Position numbers and translations under genes: made by a program. DNA of 64,000 nt, taken from NCBI RefSeq assembly GCF_039566955.1, contig NZ_CP154796.1, positions 2,356,001 to 2,420,000 of the forward strand. Reading direction: 5' to 3'. Below, piece by piece: positions 42,021 to 50,457 of the stretch. Source of the stretch: Micromonospora sp. DSM 45708 (GTDB taxonomy: Bacteria > Actinomycetota > Actinomycetes > Mycobacteriales > Micromonosporaceae). The notes beneath the pieces were generated by a model. That model worked only from the letters and a program-made list of their open reading frames with translations, did no database searches and was not told where the DNA came from. Positions within the stretch are counted from its first letter, which is position 1. Each line of letters begins with the position of its first letter.

Positions 42021-42706
42021 GCCGGCCGGGCCGGGCGGTGTCGGCCGTGACGGCGCTGGTCCTGGCGCTGCTCGCGCTCGCGCCGCCAACCCCGGCGGTG
42101 GCCGCGGGCAGCTACACGGTCACCGTCGACGGCGGCGGCGCCGCGTTCCTCTACAAGATCTGCCTGAAGACCACCACCACGGTGAAGACCTACCCGGCCG
42201 GACACGGCGACCGCGTCTGCTCCGGCAAGAAGGGCTCGACGGACGGCTCGTTCGACCTGACCGCCGAGTACACCGACGGCGACACGGTCTGGATGGACGT
42301 GGAGATGCTCGTCGACCTGAGCGGCCACTCGCGGACCAAGGACGACCTGGAGATCACCGGTTCGCACTCGTGCACGCTCAAGGGCGCCCTGTACGCGGGC
42401 AAGTTCCAGTGCGAGAACGCGATCAACAAGAAGAGCTTCTCCGCTCCGGCCATCGAGCCGTACCAGGTGGCCGTGGACGACCCGGACGCGCCGGTCGTGC
42501 AACTGCTCTCCCTGATGGCGTGGTGCGTGAGCGCCGCCGCCGTGATCGGCCTGCTGCTGACCGGCATGACGCTGGCGTCGCAGTTGCGACGCGGCGCGCT
42601 GGAGGAGCGGACCGAGTACACCAGGCAGATCGCGTTCGTGATGGCGGCGTGCCTGCTCGCGACCACCGCCGGGCCGCTCGTCCAGGCGCTCGGATTCAGC
42701 CAGTGA
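42017..42706 (+). CDS. Secreted pilin-like protein with N-terminal extracellular domain
   Basis: A 229-residue protein. A signal peptide (about 1-30) is followed by a 125-residue extracytoplasmic domain with four cysteines (KICLK, RVCSG, HSCTL, QCENA) and then two transmembrane helices (about 160-187 and 202-224). The two-helix part aligns with the next protein (LLATTAGPLV versus LVATAGPIV), so both are VirB2/TrbC-like. The extra domain suggests a tip or specialised subunit. GTGA overlap with the gene before. Confidence 0.7.
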   Translation: MSRPGRAVSAVTALVLALLALAPPTPAVAAGSYTVTVDGGGAAFLYKICLKTTTTVKTYPAGHGDRVCSGKKGSTDGSFDLTAEYTDGDTVWMDVEMLVDLSGHSRTKDDLEITGSHSCTLKGALYAGKFQCENAINKKSFSAPAIEPYQVAVDDPDAPVVQLLSLMAWCVSAAAVIGLLLTGMTLASQLRRGALEERTEYTRQIAFVMAACLLATTAGPLVQALGFSQ

Positions 42707-42762
42707 CCACCCCACCGGCCGCCGGCCGGCTGATCGACCCCTCCGACTCCGAAGGAGCACCC

Positions 42763-43131
42763 ATGGCCCTCTCCGACCTCTACTACAGCGGTCTGGTGCG
42801 GATCCCGTTCGGCATCCGCCTCGCGCCCAACCCGGAACCGGCCGGCGGCGGCGGGGTGCCGCAGCCGAACACCGGCGGGAACGTGGTGCCGGGTCAACTC
42901 GCCACCAAGGTCGAGCAGGCGCTCGGCCTGGTCGCCTGGGCGGGCACCGCGGCCGGCGTCCTCGGCGTGCTGATCACCGGCGCGGTGATGGCCATCTCGC
43001 ACAAGCGGGGCGAGAGTTCGGAGCACATGAGCCGGCTGGGCATGGTGCTGGGCGGCTGCATTCTGGTCGCCACCGCGGGGCCGATCGTGACCTGGGTCTT
43101 CGGCACCGGCGGCCAGGGCGAGGGGAACTGA
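42763..43131 (+). CDS. VirB2/TrbC-like pilin subunit
   Basis: A 122-residue protein with two transmembrane helices (about 47-70 and 85-110) joined by a short basic loop (SHKRGESSEHMSR), the topology of VirB2/TrbC pilins and channel-lining subunits. I start it at ATG 42763 because AAGGAG lies 6 bases upstream; a GTG at 42703 overlapping the previous stop is possible. It would build the extracellular or membrane-spanning part of the type IV secretion-like apparatus. Confidence 0.75.
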   Translation: MALSDLYYSGLVRIPFGIRLAPNPEPAGGGGVPQPNTGGNVVPGQLATKVEQALGLVAWAGTAAGVLGVLITGAVMAISHKRGESSEHMSRLGMVLGGCILVATAGPIVTWVFGTGGQGEGN

Positions 43132-43133
43132 CG

Positions 43134-43871
43134 GTGCGGGTGCGACACGCGTCCGAGCCGGCGGAGGACGGGCCGTTCTGGGGGCAGCGCCGGTGGCAGG
43201 TGTCGGCGGCGTTCCTCGTCCTGGCGATCTGCGTCGGCATCGGCGCGGCGGTGTACGGGGGCGGGGACACCGGCTCCCGGGCCGCGCCCCCGACCGGGCC
43301 GGTGATCGGCGGCCTCGGGCCGGACGGCTCGCGACCGCAGGGCTGCCGCACCGTGGACACCCCGCAGCAGCTCCCGACCGAGGCGCCGGACGACGTCGTC
43401 TGGCGTCCGCTCAACGGCGCCGCGACCCCGTTCTCCGCCTCGGCGGGACCGCTGCGCACCACGGGTCCGCTGCGGTGGTGCTTCGCGCACACCCCGATGG
43501 GGGCGGTGCTGGCGGTGCACACGATCTCCCGCCAGATGAGCGGCCCGGACTGGCGTGCGGTCAGCCGGCAGCAGCTCGTGCCCGGCCTCGGTCGGGACTA
43601 CTTCGACGCGATGCGCGAGTCGCTGCCGGACGGCGGTCCGCCGCAGACCTCCAACCGGCTCGCCGGGTTCCTGGTGGTGCGCTACACGCCCGGCACGGCG
43701 GTGGTGCGGGTGCTGGTCCGGCAGGCCACCTCGCGGTACTTCTCGGTCGACTACACGGCGGACTGGAACGGCGTCGACTGGCGGCTGCGCCCGTTGACCT
43801 CCGGCGGTCTGTACGGCCCGGTCACCCCGGTGGTCTCGCTGGCCGGCTTCCTGCTGTGGAACGAGCGCTGA
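43134..43871 (+). CDS. Single-pass membrane protein, possible VirB8/TcpC-like scaffold
   Basis: A 245-residue protein with a short cytoplasmic N-terminus, one transmembrane helix (about 23-43) and an extracytoplasmic domain of 190 residues with an alpha/beta pattern (RWCFAHTPMGAVLAVHTIS, SVDYTADWNGVDWRLRPL). Topology, size and place between pilin and channel genes match VirB8-class scaffold proteins of type IV systems, but sequence similarity is too low to be sure. It starts with GTG 3 bases after the pilin stop. Confidence 0.6.
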   Translation: MRVRHASEPAEDGPFWGQRRWQVSAAFLVLAICVGIGAAVYGGGDTGSRAAPPTGPVIGGLGPDGSRPQGCRTVDTPQQLPTEAPDDVVWRPLNGAATPFSASAGPLRTTGPLRWCFAHTPMGAVLAVHTISRQMSGPDWRAVSRQQLVPGLGRDYFDAMRESLPDGGPPQTSNRLAGFLVVRYTPGTAVVRVLVRQATSRYFSVDYTADWNGVDWRLRPLTSGGLYGPVTPVVSLAGFLLWNER

Positions 43872-43872
43872 G

Positions 43873-45426
43873 ATGGCCGAGTGCGCGACCGGCGACGCCG
43901 TCTACATCGGGGAGATCGGGCAGGTCGTCGGCTTCTTCGAGCGTGGCATCGACGGCATCCTCAGCGACATCGCCAGCGCCATCATGGGCGCGGCGGTGGA
44001 GCTGTTCGCCAACCTCGGCGACGTGCCGACGCTCGGCGACGAGAAGATCAACGACCAGATCCACATGCAGACCGACTGGCTCGTGGTGACCATCGCGGTG
44101 GCGTCGTTGCTGGCTGCGGCGTTCCGGATGGCGTTGCTGCGCCGGGGGCAGGCGCTGTGGACGGCGTTGCTGGGCCTGGTCCGCATGGTGCTCACCGTGG
44201 GCGCCGCGTGGACCGTGCTCAACCTGCTCGCCACCGAGGCCGACCGCTACAGCGACCACCTGTACGACCAGGGCATCAAGGCGCAACTCAAACTGATCGC
44301 CAACTGCGGCACGGACGGGCTCACCGCGTTCCTGCTGATCATCATCGGGCTGCTGCTGCTGGTCGCCGGCTGCATCCACGTGATCCTGATGTACCTCCGG
44401 CTCGGCGCGATGGTGCTCCTCACCGGCACGCTGCCGCTGGCCGCCGCCGCGTCGATGACCGAGTCGGGCGGCGGGTGGTGGCGCAAGCACATCGCCTGGA
44501 TGGTGGCCTGGTTGGCGTTCAAACCGGTGGTCGGGCTGATCATGTACTCCGGTGCGGTCATGATCGGCTCGGTCGACGGTGACGCCAAGCACTACAAGCT
44601 GGCCGGCGCCGCCATCCTGCTGATGGCCGCGGTGGCGCTGCCCGCGCTGATGCGCCTGGTCGTACCGGCCATGGCGGCGCTCGGCTCGTCCGACGGTGTG
44701 GGCGCGGGCGTCGCCGCCGGCGCCGCCGCGGCGGGCGCGGTCGCGAGCGGCGCGAAGCGGATCGCCGGCGGTGCCGGCGGTGGCGGCGCGGCCCGGGCGT
44801 CGGGCGGTGGCGGTGCGCCCACCGGCGCGGCGGCCCGGGGCGGCGGCGCGGGCAAGGCCGACGGTGCGGGTAAGGCCGACGGTGCGGGCAAGGCCGACGG
44901 TGCGGGTAAGGCCGACGGCGCGGGCAAGGCCGACGGCGCGGGCAAGGCCGACGGCGCGTCGAACGCGGACGGGGCGTCGACACCCGACGGCGCGTCCACC
45001 GGCGAGGGCGGGTCCGGCGGTGGTGGCGCCGGCGGTGCCGGGTCGGCGTCCGGGAGCAAGCCGGCGACCGGCGGGGAACCGGCGTCGGGAGGCGAGCCGG
45101 CGTCCGGGAGCCCACCCGCGCCGGAGAGCGCGCCGCCGGCCGGCGGCACCGCGTCCGGGAGCACGCCGGCGCCGGAGAGCCCGCCGGCGTCCGGGGGTGA
45201 GCCGGCGTCCGGGAGCCCACCCGCGCCGGAGAGCCCGCCGCCGACCGGGGGCGGATCGACCGGTGGCGGCGGACGCCGCGTCGTGTCGACGGCCGGCCGG
45301 GCCGTCAGCGGCGCGGTCGGCGCCGCCGCCTGGACCGTGCAGAAGAGCGCCGGCGCCCTCGCCGCCACCCACCGGCACGCCGCCGGCATCGCCGACGGGG
45401 CGCTGCCGAACCCCGACCGAGACTAG
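43873..45426 (+). CDS. VirB6/TrbL-like polytopic channel protein
   Basis: A 517-residue protein. Residues 1-280 hold six or seven membrane helices with a long hydrophilic segment between the first ones, the pattern of VirB6/TrbL inner-membrane channel proteins (for example LTAFLLIIIGLLLLVAGCIHV, cited by its core LLIIIGLLLL). The C-terminal 240 residues are a disordered Gly/Ala/Ser/Pro tail with six AGKADG repeats and several PASG.EPASGSPPAPES copies. The tail may be cytoplasmic and variable between strains. It starts one base after the preceding stop. Confidence 0.78.
   Translation: MAECATGDAVYIGEIGQVVGFFERGIDGILSDIASAIMGAAVELFANLGDVPTLGDEKINDQIHMQTDWLVVTIAVASLLAAAFRMALLRRGQALWTALLGLVRMVLTVGAAWTVLNLLATEADRYSDHLYDQGIKAQLKLIANCGTDGLTAFLLIIIGLLLLVAGCIHVILMYLRLGAMVLLTGTLPLAAAASMTESGGGWWRKHIAWMVAWLAFKPVVGLIMYSGAVMIGSVDGDAKHYKLAGAAILLMAAVALPALMRLVVPAMAALGSSDGVGAGVAAGAAAAGAVASGAKRIAGGAGGGGAARASGGGGAPTGAAARGGGAGKADGAGKADGAGKADGAGKADGAGKADGAGKADGASNADGASTPDGASTGEGGSGGGGAGGAGSASGSKPATGGEPASGGEPASGSPPAPESAPPAGGTASGSTPAPESPPASGGEPASGSPPAPESPPPTGGGSTGGGGRRVVSTAGRAVSGAVGAAAWTVQKSAGALAATHRHAAGIADGALPNPDRD
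44845..44952 (+). repeat. 18-base tandem repeat coding for AGKADG
   Basis: Six in-frame copies of an 18-base unit (GGYGCGGGYAAGGCCGAC) code for the hexapeptide GAGKAD in the tail of the channel protein. Copies differ only at third positions (T/C), and a seventh, degenerate copy follows. In-frame repeats like this can change copy number by slippage without breaking the gene. Confidence 0.9.
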
Positions 45427-45446
45427 GCCGGACCAGGAGGACCACC

Positions 45447-46946
45447 ATGAGCACGGCAACCGAACAGATCAAGACACCGACGTACGGCAACTGGCGCCGC
45501 CCCCGCAAGGCCGGCCTGGGCTCGCTGGGCCTGATCGGCACCATCGGCCTCTTCGGCGGTCTCGTGCTGGTCCTGATCGCGTCCATGATCTCACTGGACG
45601 CGGCCCTGGTGGTGGGGCTCCCGTTCGCGCTGACGCTGGCGCCGCTGGCGATCCGCACCCAGGACGGCCGCAACGTCTTCCAGATGGCCGGCGTCCGGGT
45701 CGGGTGGCTGCGCCGGAAGTCCAAGCGGCAGCACGTCTACGTCTCCGGGCCGCTGTCCACCCGACCGGGTGGACGGTTCCGCCCGCCCGGCCTGCTGAGC
45801 CGGGTGACCATGCTGGAGGGACGCGACCCGTACGACCGCCCGTTCGGCGTGCTGCACCACCGCAACCGCCACCAGTACACGATCGTGCTGAGCTGCGAGC
45901 CCGACGGCGGGTCGCTGGTCGACCCGGACCAGGTCGACACGTGGGTGGCGCTGTGGGGCGAGTGGCTGTCCCGGCTGGCGCACGAGCCGGGACTGCGCGG
46001 CGCCTCGGTGGTGGTGGAGACCGCGCCGGACCCGGGCACCCGGCTCGCCACCGAGGTGCTGGGCCGGCTCTCCCCGAACGCGCCACCCGCCGCCCGGGCG
46101 GTGATGGAGGAGGTGGTGCGCTCCTACCCGGACGCGTCGTCGGAGATGAACACCTACCTGACGCTCACCTACTCGGCGCCCGGCGGTGGCCGGCGCGACG
46201 ACGACACCATGCTCGCCGACCTGGCGCTGCGCCTCCAGGGGGTGCTCAACGGGCTGGTGGCCGCCGGCGGGGGGTCGGCGGAGCCGCTGTCGGCGGAACG
46301 GATCGCCGAGGTCGTCCGTGTCGCGTACGACCCGGCCGTCTCCGCCGAGGTGCTCGACGTCCGCGCCCAGCACGGCGGCACCGGGCTGGAGTGGGACGAC
46401 GCCGGGCCGGCCGCGGCGGTCGAGACGGTCGGCGCCTACCAGCACGACTCCGGGGTGTCCCGGAGCTGGTTGCTGACCATGGCGCCCCGGGGCGTGGTGC
46501 GCTCCGGGATCCTGCGCAGCCTGCTCGACCCGGCCGCCGGCATCCGTCGCAAGCGGGTGGCGCTGATCTACCGGCCGATCGACCCGGCGACCTCCGCCCG
46601 GATCGTCGAGTCCGACCGCCGGTCCGCCCAGTTCATGGCGAACTCCACGAAGGGCCTGGTCCGGGCGCGTGCCGTCGCGGAGATCCAGGCGGCCGAGCAG
46701 ACCGCGGCGGAGGAGGCCTCCGGCGCCGGCCTGGTGGAGTTCTCGATGCTGGTGACGCTGACCGTCGACTCGGCCGCCGAGGTGCGCGACGCCAACGTGA
46801 CGATGCGGAACCTGCTGGGCGCCACCCGGATCGCGATGCGGCCGGCGGACCGGATGCAGGCCGCGGCGTTCACCTGCGCGCTGCCGGTCGGCATCCTGCC
46901 CTGGGAGCAGTCGATCGTCCCGCACGACCTCCAGGAGGCGCTGTGA
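45447..46946 (+). CDS. SCO6880-family type IV secretion protein
   Basis: A 499-residue protein of the actinobacterial SCO6880 family. Two transmembrane helices near the N-terminus (about 25-48 and 52-70) resemble the VirB3/PrgI part, and the cytoplasmic remainder resembles the N-terminal non-ATPase domain of VirB4/TraC proteins. The GTG-started ATPase gene overlaps its stop, so VirB4 function appears split over two polypeptides. AGGAGGACCACC precedes the ATG. It should form the inner-membrane base with the ATPase. Confidence 0.82.
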   Translation: MSTATEQIKTPTYGNWRRPRKAGLGSLGLIGTIGLFGGLVLVLIASMISLDAALVVGLPFALTLAPLAIRTQDGRNVFQMAGVRVGWLRRKSKRQHVYVSGPLSTRPGGRFRPPGLLSRVTMLEGRDPYDRPFGVLHHRNRHQYTIVLSCEPDGGSLVDPDQVDTWVALWGEWLSRLAHEPGLRGASVVVETAPDPGTRLATEVLGRLSPNAPPAARAVMEEVVRSYPDASSEMNTYLTLTYSAPGGGRRDDDTMLADLALRLQGVLNGLVAAGGGSAEPLSAERIAEVVRVAYDPAVSAEVLDVRAQHGGTGLEWDDAGPAAAVETVGAYQHDSGVSRSWLLTMAPRGVVRSGILRSLLDPAAGIRRKRVALIYRPIDPATSARIVESDRRSAQFMANSTKGLVRARAVAEIQAAEQTAAEEASGAGLVEFSMLVTLTVDSAAEVRDANVTMRNLLGATRIAMRPADRMQAAAFTCALPVGILPWEQSIVPHDLQEAL

Positions 46947-48706
46947 CCGGCACCGACGGCGCACGGGTGCCGGATCTCGGCGCGGGCTGGCCGCGTGGGA
47001 CGTCCGGGCCGGTCACCGCGATGTCCGGCCTGGTCGTCCCCGCCGTGGACGCGCAGGACCGGGAGCCCGACGAAACCGGCCGGCAGACGCCCCGGGCGCT
47101 GCGGCGGGCGCGTCGGCGGCGGGCCGCGGAGGAGGCGGCCGAGCAGCGGTACCGGCAGCGGCTGGCCCGGGCCGACCGCGCCGACGGCGTACCGCACCGG
47201 GGTTCGCCGGTCGTGGGCGGCGGCCGGGTGGCCACGCTGGACCCGCCGACCATGTGGCGGGCCACCACCGTGCAGGCGTGCGGGCTCTGGCCGTTCGCGT
47301 CCGGCTCGGGCGCGCCGATGACCGGGGTCCCGCTCGGCCAGCACATCAGCACCGGCGCCACGGTCTGCGGGGACCCGCTCAACTGGTTCACCCGGGCGCG
47401 CTACATCTCCAACCCGTCGCTGTTCATGCTCGGCATGCCGGGGCTCGGCAAGTCCACGCTGATCAACCGGATGCTGATCGGCCTGGCCGGGCAGGGGGTC
47501 GTCCCGCTGGTGCTCGGCGACCTCAAGCCCGACTACGCGGACACCGTGCGCGCGCTGGGCGGGCAGGTCATCTCCATCGCCCGGGGCGTCGGCGGGCTCA
47601 ACGTGCTCGATCCGGGCGCGATGGGCGCGGCGGCGGCGCGGATCGGCGGGCAGGCCGGCGAGGCGCTGGCCGCCGAGTCCCACGGTCGGGTGCTGAACAT
47701 GGTGGCCGCGCTGCTCACCATCGTGCGCGGAGCGCCGATCAGCGACCACGAGCAGTCGGTGCTCTCGGCCTGCCTGCGGCACCTGCGCGAGCGCACCCCG
47801 CCGGGCCGGACGTACCGGCTGCCGGACCTGCTCGCGGTGCTGGAGTCCGGGCCGCCGCAGGTCCGGCAGGTCACGCTCGACCGGGGTCAGGAGTCCCGGT
47901 ACCGCGACGCGGTCGACCCGCTGCACCGGTCGCTGCTCGGCATCCTGGACGGCCCGCTCGGCGACACGTTCGCCTCGGAGACCGCCACCCGGATCGACCC
48001 GGACGCCACCGCGGTCTGCATCGACATCTCCCGCATCGGCGAGGCGGACGGGCAGTTGACCGCCGCCGCGATGCTCGCGGCCTGGTCGGACGGCCTGGGA
48101 ACGGTGTCCGCGTCGCACGCGCTGGCGGACGCCGGCCTGGCGCCCCGGCGCTGGTTCTTCACCGTCCTCGACGAGCTGTGGCGCCCGCTGCGCGCGGCCT
48201 CCGGCATCGTGGACCGGATCGACGCGCTCACCCGGTTGAACCGCTCGCTCGGGCTCGCCGACGCGAAGATCACCCACACCCTGAAGGACGCCGAGGCGCT
48301 GGGCAACGAGGCCGACAAGGCCAAGGCGCGGGGTTTCGTCGAGCGTGCCGGCATGGTCGCCTGCGCCGGCCTGCCGAGGGCGGAGATGGAGGAACTGGGC
48401 CGGGTGGTCGGGCTGTCCCGGCGCGAGATCGACCTGGTCTCGTCGTGGTCCTCGCCGGCCGGCTGGGCCCAGGACGGCGGCAACGAGGAACCACCCGGCC
48501 GGGGCCGGTTCCTGATCAAGGTCGGCGGGCGGCCGGGCATCCCCATCCGGGTCGCGATCACCGACGCCGAGCGACACCTGCACGACACCAACACGCGGTG
48601 GATCGCCAACGGCGACGCGGAGCGGATGCTCGCCGAACGCGCCGCGGTGGTGCGTGCGGTCACCGCCGGCTCCCGGCCGGACATGGCCGGCCCGGGGGCC
48701 CGGTGA
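46943..48706 (+). CDS. VirB4/TraC-type ATPase
   Basis: A 587-residue cytoplasmic ATPase. Walker A is GMPGLGKSTLINR near residue 165-177, and Walker B FFTVLDELW near residue 407. The N-terminal 100 residues are highly basic and probably bind the membrane-bound SCO6880 partner. It powers assembly or substrate transfer of the apparatus. The start GTG overlaps the previous TGA and its stop overlaps the next GTG, consistent with equimolar synthesis. Confidence 0.88.
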   Translation: MTGTDGARVPDLGAGWPRGTSGPVTAMSGLVVPAVDAQDREPDETGRQTPRALRRARRRRAAEEAAEQRYRQRLARADRADGVPHRGSPVVGGGRVATLDPPTMWRATTVQACGLWPFASGSGAPMTGVPLGQHISTGATVCGDPLNWFTRARYISNPSLFMLGMPGLGKSTLINRMLIGLAGQGVVPLVLGDLKPDYADTVRALGGQVISIARGVGGLNVLDPGAMGAAAARIGGQAGEALAAESHGRVLNMVAALLTIVRGAPISDHEQSVLSACLRHLRERTPPGRTYRLPDLLAVLESGPPQVRQVTLDRGQESRYRDAVDPLHRSLLGILDGPLGDTFASETATRIDPDATAVCIDISRIGEADGQLTAAAMLAAWSDGLGTVSASHALADAGLAPRRWFFTVLDELWRPLRAASGIVDRIDALTRLNRSLGLADAKITHTLKDAEALGNEADKAKARGFVERAGMVACAGLPRAEMEELGRVVGLSRREIDLVSSWSSPAGWAQDGGNEEPPGRGRFLIKVGGRPGIPIRVAITDAERHLHDTNTRWIANGDAERMLAERAAVVRAVTAGSRPDMAGPGAR

Positions 48707-50457
48707 GGCGCGGCGGGGCCGGCAGCGACCTGCTGGCGTGGCTGATCCCGGCGCTCGCGCTGATCAACCTCACCGCCTTCGTGCTGCTGTGGCTCGGTGG
48801 CACGCTCGCCGCCGCCGTCGGCGGGTACGGCTGGCGGCCACCCCCGTTCGACCTCGCCACCTACCTGAACCTGCTCGGCGGCGCCTCCGGGGCGGTGTGG
48901 CCGGGCGTACCGTCGGCGCTGGTCTACGGCGGCGCGGCCGTGCTGCTCCCGGTCGCCGCCGTGCCGGTGGCGACGGCGGTCCGGGCCGTGGCCCGGCGCC
49001 TCGGCCAGCCGTCGAAGCTGGCCAGCGCCGCCGACCTGCGGGCCATGACCGGCCGGGCGGCCGAGGCCCGGGCCCGCGAACTGCGCCCGTCGCTGCGGGA
49101 CGTCCCCCGCCTGCGGCCGGACGACACCGGCAACCTGCTCGGGGATCTCCTGCCGTCCGGGCCGGAGCTGCGGTCGTCGTACGAGGACGTGGAACTCGAC
49201 CTGATGGCGCCCCGGGCCGGGAAGTCCACCGGCATCGCCGTGCCCCGGGTGCTGCGCGCCCCCGGCGCGGTGCTGCTCACCTCGAACAAGGCGGACGTCT
49301 TCACCGTCACCCGGCAGGCGCGTGCCCGGGTCGGCCGGGTGTGGACGTTCGACCCGCAGGGCATCGCGTACGCCGAGCGCGCGATGTGGTGGGACATGCT
49401 CGGCGGCTGCCGCACGCTGGAGGGCGCACGGCGGCTCGCCGGTCACTTCGTCAGCTCGGTCAACGACGACGCGTCCAAGAAGGACTTCTGGATCGCCGCC
49501 GCGCAGAACACGCTCACCGCGCTCTTCCTCGCCGCCTCGCACGGCGGCGCGACGGTCGGCGAGATGCTGTCCTGGCTCGCCGATCCGGGCGACCGTACCC
49601 CGGTCGACCTGCTCCGCGACGCCGGTCTGGACGCCATGGCCGACCAGCTCCAGGGCACCGTACGCGGCGCCGTGCAGACCCGCGACGGCATCTACGAGAC
49701 GTCCCGGCAGTGCGTCGCCTGCCTGCTCGACCCGGAGATCATGGCCTGGGTCAGCCCCGACCCGGACCTGCCGGAGTTCGTGCCGGAGGAGCACGTGCTC
49801 GGCCGGGACACGCTCTACCTGCTGTCCAAGGACGGCGGCGGGTCGGCCGCCGGGGTGATCGCCGGGCTGGCGGACGCCGTGGTCCGGGCCGGCGTGGTGG
49901 CCGCCGAGCGGATGGGCGGCCGGCTGGACCCGCCGATGACCGCGGTGCTGGACGAGGCCGCCAACGTGTGTCGCATCGCCGACCTGCCCGACCTCTACAG
50001 CCATCTCGGCTCGCGCGGCATCAGCGTGGTGACGCTGTTGCAGAGCTACCGGCAGGGCGTGCGGGTCTGGGGCGACGCGGGGATGGACGCGCTGTGGGGC
50101 GCCGCCACGGTCAAGCTGCTGGGCGCCGGTCTGGACGACGCCGACTTCGTGGACAAGGTGGCCCGCCTGATCGGCCAGCACGACGTCCGCACGCCCACCT
50201 ACTCCCGCTCCCGCGACGGCGCCACCCGGTCGGTGTCGTACCGGCAGGAGCAGGTGCTGCCGGCGGACCGGATCCGGGCGCTGCCCAAGGGGACCGCGTT
50301 GCTGCTGGCGACCGGCGTGCGGCCGGCGGTGATCCGGTTGCGCCCCTGGTACAAGGAGCCGGACGCGGCCCCGATCGCGGCGGCGGCGAAGGCCGAGGCG
50401 CACGCCGTCACCGAACGGGCGCGGGCGGCGGCGGCCGGACAGCCGCGGGCGGGGTGA
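48703..50457 (+). CDS. VirD4/TraG-type coupling ATPase
   Basis: A 584-residue membrane ATPase. Two transmembrane helices (about 8-32 and 62-90) precede a cytoplasmic motor with Walker A APRAGKSTG (about 168-176) and Walker B TAVLDEAANV (about 412-421). The VSVVTLLQSYRQ region matches the substrate-sensing motif of TraG/TraD proteins (here ISVVTLLQSYRQG). Coupling proteins select DNA or protein substrates and feed them to the channel. Since no relaxase is in the window, the substrate may be protein or may be supplied from another locus. Confidence 0.9.
   Translation: MRRGGAGSDLLAWLIPALALINLTAFVLLWLGGTLAAAVGGYGWRPPPFDLATYLNLLGGASGAVWPGVPSALVYGGAAVLLPVAAVPVATAVRAVARRLGQPSKLASAADLRAMTGRAAEARARELRPSLRDVPRLRPDDTGNLLGDLLPSGPELRSSYEDVELDLMAPRAGKSTGIAVPRVLRAPGAVLLTSNKADVFTVTRQARARVGRVWTFDPQGIAYAERAMWWDMLGGCRTLEGARRLAGHFVSSVNDDASKKDFWIAAAQNTLTALFLAASHGGATVGEMLSWLADPGDRTPVDLLRDAGLDAMADQLQGTVRGAVQTRDGIYETSRQCVACLLDPEIMAWVSPDPDLPEFVPEEHVLGRDTLYLLSKDGGGSAAGVIAGLADAVVRAGVVAAERMGGRLDPPMTAVLDEAANVCRIADLPDLYSHLGSRGISVVTLLQSYRQGVRVWGDAGMDALWGAATVKLLGAGLDDADFVDKVARLIGQHDVRTPTYSRSRDGATRSVSYRQEQVLPADRIRALPKGTALLLATGVRPAVIRLRPWYKEPDAAPIAAAAKAEAHAVTERARAAAAGQPRAG

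Noticed and set aside
44845..45260. CRISPR-like or minisatellite array
   Set aside because: The repeats are in frame, have no unique spacers and continue the channel protein tail.
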